Assembly (NCBI GenBank): GCA_032622095.1
Contig: CP136065.1
Span: 205,632,151 to 205,696,150, forward strand
Length of the DNA stretch: 64,000 nt
Origin: Siphonodentalium dalli
Lineage: Eukaryota > Mollusca > Scaphopoda > Gadilida > Siphonodentaliidae
Reading direction: 5' to 3'
The position numbers and the translations under genes are program-made. Shown here one piece after another: positions 60,793-64,000 of this stretch. The notes under the pieces were generated by a model. The model was given only the letters and a program-made list of their open reading frames with translations, was not told where the DNA came from and made no database searches. Numbering within the stretch: position 1 is the stretch's first letter; each line of letters begins with the position of its first letter.

Positions 60793-60814
60793 TTAAGAGT
60801 AATATTCCTACTAT

Positions 60815-60897
60815 TACTTTCTATTTCCACCATGCAGTTCTGAACATCCAGTGGGTAATTATGTAGGTCCATCATACACGCTAGCGTAGTGGTGAAC
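60815..60897 (-). pseudogene. Damaged tandem copy of the Cys-loop exon
   Basis: This is a second copy of the exon at 61230-61312, about 415 bp downstream in the direction of transcription. It keeps the acceptor (tttcag) and differs from the intact exon by one base in the body, changing the Thr of N-C-T to Met and so losing the glycosylation sequon. At the 3' side about 47 bp present beside the intact copy are missing. This removes the GTAAGT donor, leaving AGT followed by AATAGTAGG. The nearest GT would shorten the exon and break the phase. It is therefore very probably a non-functional pseudo-exon of recent origin. An assembly duplication of two haplotypes is the main alternative. Confidence 0.85.
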
Positions 60898-60909
60898 CTG
60901 AAATAAACA

Positions 60910-61129
60910 GATAACCAGGTACCTATTTCGCGTCTAGGTACGACGAAGCGAGCACAGTACAAGTGACCTTGCCCAAGGGTCACAACCTGGTGCGAGATTT
61001 AGCACACACCGCTCAATTCGGCCAAGCCACTGTTGTGGACACAATAGTCCACCGAGCGAGGCGCGAACTCACGCCGGTGCATTAACACCATTACAAGTCC
61101 GACACTCTACCCACTGGGCTACCACATCC
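60910..61129 (-). mobile_element. tRNA-derived SINE between the two Cys-loop exon copies
   Basis: On the minus strand the head is GGATGTGGTAGCCCAGTGGG with an A box TAGCCCAGTGG and a B box-like GAGTTCGCGCC. The body includes TTGGGCAAGGTCACTT, and the 3' end AATAGGTACCTGG is shared with many marine SINEs. It separates the intact exon from its damaged copy. Confidence 0.78.
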
Positions 61130-61229
61130 ATAAATGGCCGGATTCAGTGTAGAGTGCCCCTTTAAGAGTAATATTCCTACTGTTCCATTATTTCAGTGAT
61201 ATGGCTTTAAAGCTTTATAGTCAACTTAC

Positions 61230-61312
61230 AACTTTCTATTTCCACCGTGCAGTTCTGAACATCCAGTGGGTAATTATGTAGGTCCATCATACACGCTAGC
61301 GTAGTGGTGAAC
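61230..61312 (-). CDS. GABA-A receptor beta/LCCH3-like subunit, Cys-loop exon
   Basis: This exon encodes the disulphide loop of a Cys-loop receptor in the extracellular ligand-binding domain. The reading is [20 protein letters not shown] followed by CTVEIES; the two Cys are 13 residues apart and the second sits in an N-C-T glycosylation sequon. The acceptor is tttcag (61313-61318). The donor is GTAAGT, starting at 61229. The 83-bp length equals the matching vertebrate GABA-A exon. It begins with the third base of a codon and ends with the first base of a Tyr codon completed by the exon at 39166. E-S-Y at this junction is loop B of the GABA site on beta subunits. It is the most upstream exon found here; the earlier exons lie beyond 64000. 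A damaged second copy is at 60815-60897. The family call is firm, and the beta/LCCH3 assignment rests on the downstream exons. Confidence 0.93.
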
Positions 61313-61887
61313 CTGAAATAAACAAATATAGATGGTTGAAGAAATAATGTTGTTAACATTTGGACACGAGACACAATCCTACGGACAGCCAAATAATCAC
61401 ATGCATTCTCAAATAAACTTGCTTGTCACATTGCAGTCTCTGAAATATATCTACGAAATGCATCAAAATAAAATGGTTTGCTGGTGAAAAAGGACTATGT
61501 AAACTGCATCTCTACTTTCATCTCATTTTCAACTGTGTATATTGTGTTAAACGCTCTGTATGTTTTGACATACCAAATGTGTGGAACACATCTGGAATAC
61601 ACCCGTTATACGGGTCCTTACAGGTAGAGACTGGAGAACAAAATTGTATTTTCTGTGATTGAGGACGAATTACAATGGGACTTTCCACAGCTGTTAATCA
61701 AATAAGTGTTTGCAGATATTTTCTACCAATCAGCGACTGAGCCGATCGCTTACTGCATTGAACTCCTTTGTTCACCCTAATTTTGATATCCGCGCATATA
61801 TACTTAGTGTTTAATTGCCTAATTTACAGACATATTATGTACGTGTTCCGGTGCGTGAAACTGATAAGTTAGTATTCTACAATATGA

Positions 61888-62167
61888 CATCGCCGAAAAT
61901 TTGAAGCAAATCGACCGTACCACTCCATAGAAAACATCGTCAGAACTACGCTCAATGGTAAATATTTACTACTCGATTCGGGACGCATCTATCAGCGATA
62001 AACTAACGAAAACGATTTCGCCTTCGAAAGTCACTGCATTTAATTCATATATAAGAATGATGGTATGTGTTAACTTGGATATACTATTTGTAAAAAATAC
62101 TACTTTGAACAAGATTATTCTCCATTTCTATTTGATCACCATACCCGAGTGTTTCACATCACTTTAA
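61888..62167. repeat. Right arm of the inverted pair
   Basis: Complement of 58951-59256. A third, partial copy in the left-arm orientation follows at 62309-62400 (CTAAAGTGATGTGAAACCCT), just after TAGCAGGGTTACCCGGCTTTG. Confidence 0.7.
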
Positions 62168-62400
62168 TTGCCTAATTTTTGTTGTCAAATGATAATTTAA
62201 ATGATTTGTGAAATTATTTGTGCAACGCGGATTTTGGTATATAATGCTATATATACCGCAGATGAAATATTCAATACTAGCAGGGTTACCCGGCTTTGCC
62301 CAGGCTAAAGTGATGTGAAACCCTCTGTGGATATTTGGTGGGAATAGAGAATACTCTTGCTCTCAAAGTCTTACACGTATTCTCATAAATTGTATATCCA

Positions 62401-64000
62401 AATGGCATCACAAAACATGATTCTTACACATGGAATATAAGTGGTGGCTCACCTTGTCAGGTCAGAGCGATTATCATTTTGTTTATCGCGTTTAATCCGT
62501 CCCACCAATAATGAAGTATTTATTTATTTACAACTGCGCATACTGCAGACGTTACAGCATGAAACATGAACATCATTAACACATTAGTTAAAAAAAATAA
62601 AAGACGACAATTGTGTTTTACATAGAGATGTATCAATCAATCAATCAATCTAGTTTATCATATCTTCATGAAGATACAGATGTTTTAAAGATATGTCCAG
62701 GTGCTCATCTGTTCTGGTGCTATATATTGGCTAATCATTTTCAGTTTAAAAGAATTGTTGTTATGCATGTATAGCAGCGACATGTGCCCGACACAGCGAG
62801 ATTTTGAGTTGTTTATGTTAGGCGATGAGTCTGTTCTAAAAACTGAAAGAAATCCTCTGTATCGGGCAGATATACCCTTGTCAGATGTCAATATTGGAGG
62901 ATCCTGAAAAGTCATGTGCTACGGACTGCGATTTCCTTTATCTCAGAAGTAACCATAGTTGACTGCACACTATGACCACTATTTTTGAACAGGCCTGCTC
63001 TACATTTCCATATCTCTTGGCAATTATAACTTTTTTATGTGGAAACTATATTGAATGGGACAGACTCAATCGTGTTATAATATATACATGGGCCATTCTA
63101 ATATGCAATAATCTGACGATTCAAGGTCCCTCAGTTTGAATGAATATATGTATCTCTTAAATAGATTGATATAAATATACTTTTAATGCTTTCTTCTATG
63201 TATCTGTGTTGCTGGATCATTATAGGAATGCCCTGATTTCCATCCCCATATAAATATGACAGTTGAGAAGATATAATTATTCAAGTGACTTAATTCGGTC
63301 ACCATTTGTCGAGATTGTGAAATTGAAATGCCAAAAACTTCGTAGAACGACATGGAGATGGCCTGGGAAATGACTATATATAACTTTGTTGGATATCGGC
63401 GAACTGAACAATCTTATAAATACCAGAGAATCTCCTCTCGCCATCCATGACCCAAAACGACCCCAAATGTGATTTAATTCATCATATCATTAGAGAAGAA
63501 CGTGCATGAATTTGGTAGAATCAGTGCTAAATATATTTGTATCAACTTTGGTGCAACTCCCCTCATGCATGACTTGAACCGGGCCACTTTTGTCATATTT
63601 AAACCACGTCTATTAGACTCATGCATGCATTATATAATGGAGATGATTATATATAAGTTTGGTGGTAATCGGCAACTAAACAAATTCTTATCATAGTTAT
63701 TACCCCCCCCCCTTTCTCACCCAAACGGCACCAATTTCGCGTCTTAAATCACACGTTTATATTCCTCGTATCACGGAGAAGAATAAATCAATTTGGTCGA
63801 AATATGTGCTAAAAATAGCCCCTCCCCTGACACAAACAACGTCACTTTAGAAAATTTTATCCCTCACCATATCTTACTAGTAAAAAGTTACCCATGTTAG
63901 ACCGACTTAATTGGTGCCATCTCGATTGTACCCTAAAGTTATATATAGAACACAGACAGATATTCGCAAATATTTGATTCATTGTATCATTTGAGAAGAA
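62401..64000. other. Intron DNA, nothing recognised
   Basis: Short open frames at 62701-62907 and 63502-63696 have no motif I can name. Contains an AATC run near 62634. The upstream receptor exons were sought on the minus strand and not found here. Confidence 0.6.

Larger units (their letters stand above)
39167..61229 (-). other. Intron between Cys-loop and loop F/C exons (22.1 kb)
   Basis: A very long intron rich in mobile DNA: a foldback and amplified SINE at 40.7-41.6 kb, a dead LINE at 41.8-43.8 kb, duplicated repeats at 43.8-45.3 kb, MITEs at 40, 46, 51 and 60 kb, and a tandem exon-like block at 55.2-55.7 kb. Stretches 47124-51069, 51507-53060, 53193-55178, 55736-57587 and 57754-58950 hold microsatellites and short open frames without recognisable products. 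Confidence 0.8.
15735..64000 (-). other. Partial gene: GABA-A receptor beta/LCCH3-like subunit (3' part)
   Basis: Five exons joined in consistent phase give 1027 coding bases (about 340 codons) out of some 480-520 residues usual in the family. The product is a plasma-membrane pentameric channel subunit gated by GABA. Seen here: Cys-loop, loops B, F and C, M1 to M4. Missing: signal peptide and loops D, A and E, which must lie right of the window. Introns are 22.1, 6.8, 13.4 and 2.2 kb (3' introns last). In Drosophila, LCCH3 co-assembles with GRD into a GABA-gated cation channel; Ser at -2' and the M2-M3 sequence suggest the LCCH3 branch rather than RDL, but this is inference from memory of the family. 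The right boundary given is the window edge, not the gene start. Confidence 0.88.

Noticed and set aside
62701-62907. Possible upstream receptor exon or other coding exon
   Set aside because: It is on the wrong strand for the receptor and has no known motif; the expected loop D/A/E sequences were not found.

Overview
The window is AT-rich metazoan DNA dominated by introns and transposable-element debris. The organism is most likely a mollusc, perhaps a gastropod. The evidence is a GABA-A receptor beta-type subunit of the invertebrate LCCH3 kind, introns of 2 to 22 kb, and tRNA-derived SINEs ending in a GGGTTTAACGTCG-type tail that I associate with mollusc genomes. The species cannot be fixed from the sequence.

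The only convincing protein-coding gene lies on the minus strand. Five exons make up the 3' part of a Cys-loop ligand-gated ion channel: the Cys-loop exon (61230-61312), the loop F/C exon (39029-39166), the M1 exon (32047-32199), the M2-M3 exon (18355-18620) and the last exon with M4 and the stop codon (15735-16121). All splice sites are GT/AG, all reading phases join, and the first three exon lengths (83, 138, 153 bp) equal those of vertebrate GABA-A genes. The 5' exons (signal peptide, loops D, A and E) lie beyond the right edge. Everything left of 15735 is downstream of the gene.

Layout: 1-15.7 kb holds non-autonomous transposons (hAT-like, Harbinger-like, several TTAA MITEs, a mariner-like foldback). 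15.7-18.6 kb holds the last two exons and a 70-bp minisatellite touching an exon end. 18.6-32 kb is an intron with foldbacks and SINEs. 31.8-32.2 kb holds the M1 exon plus two decayed tandem copies of its 3' half. 32.2-39 kb is an intron with microsatellites and MITEs. 39.2-61.2 kb is a 22-kb intron with a foldback, a SINE with an amplified head, a dead LINE, duplicated repeats, a tandemly duplicated exon-like block and three MITEs joined end to end. 60.8-61.3 kb holds an intact Cys-loop exon and a damaged copy. The rest continues the intron.

Three patterns stand out. First, three of the four exons that have a splice donor carry tandem copies of their donor side. Second, about fifteen TTAA-flanked MITEs are present, three of them sharing TTAA junctions. 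Third, MITE families with different termini share the same 69-nt near-perfect hairpin. No CRISPR, prokaryotic operon, rRNA or functional tRNA gene was seen.
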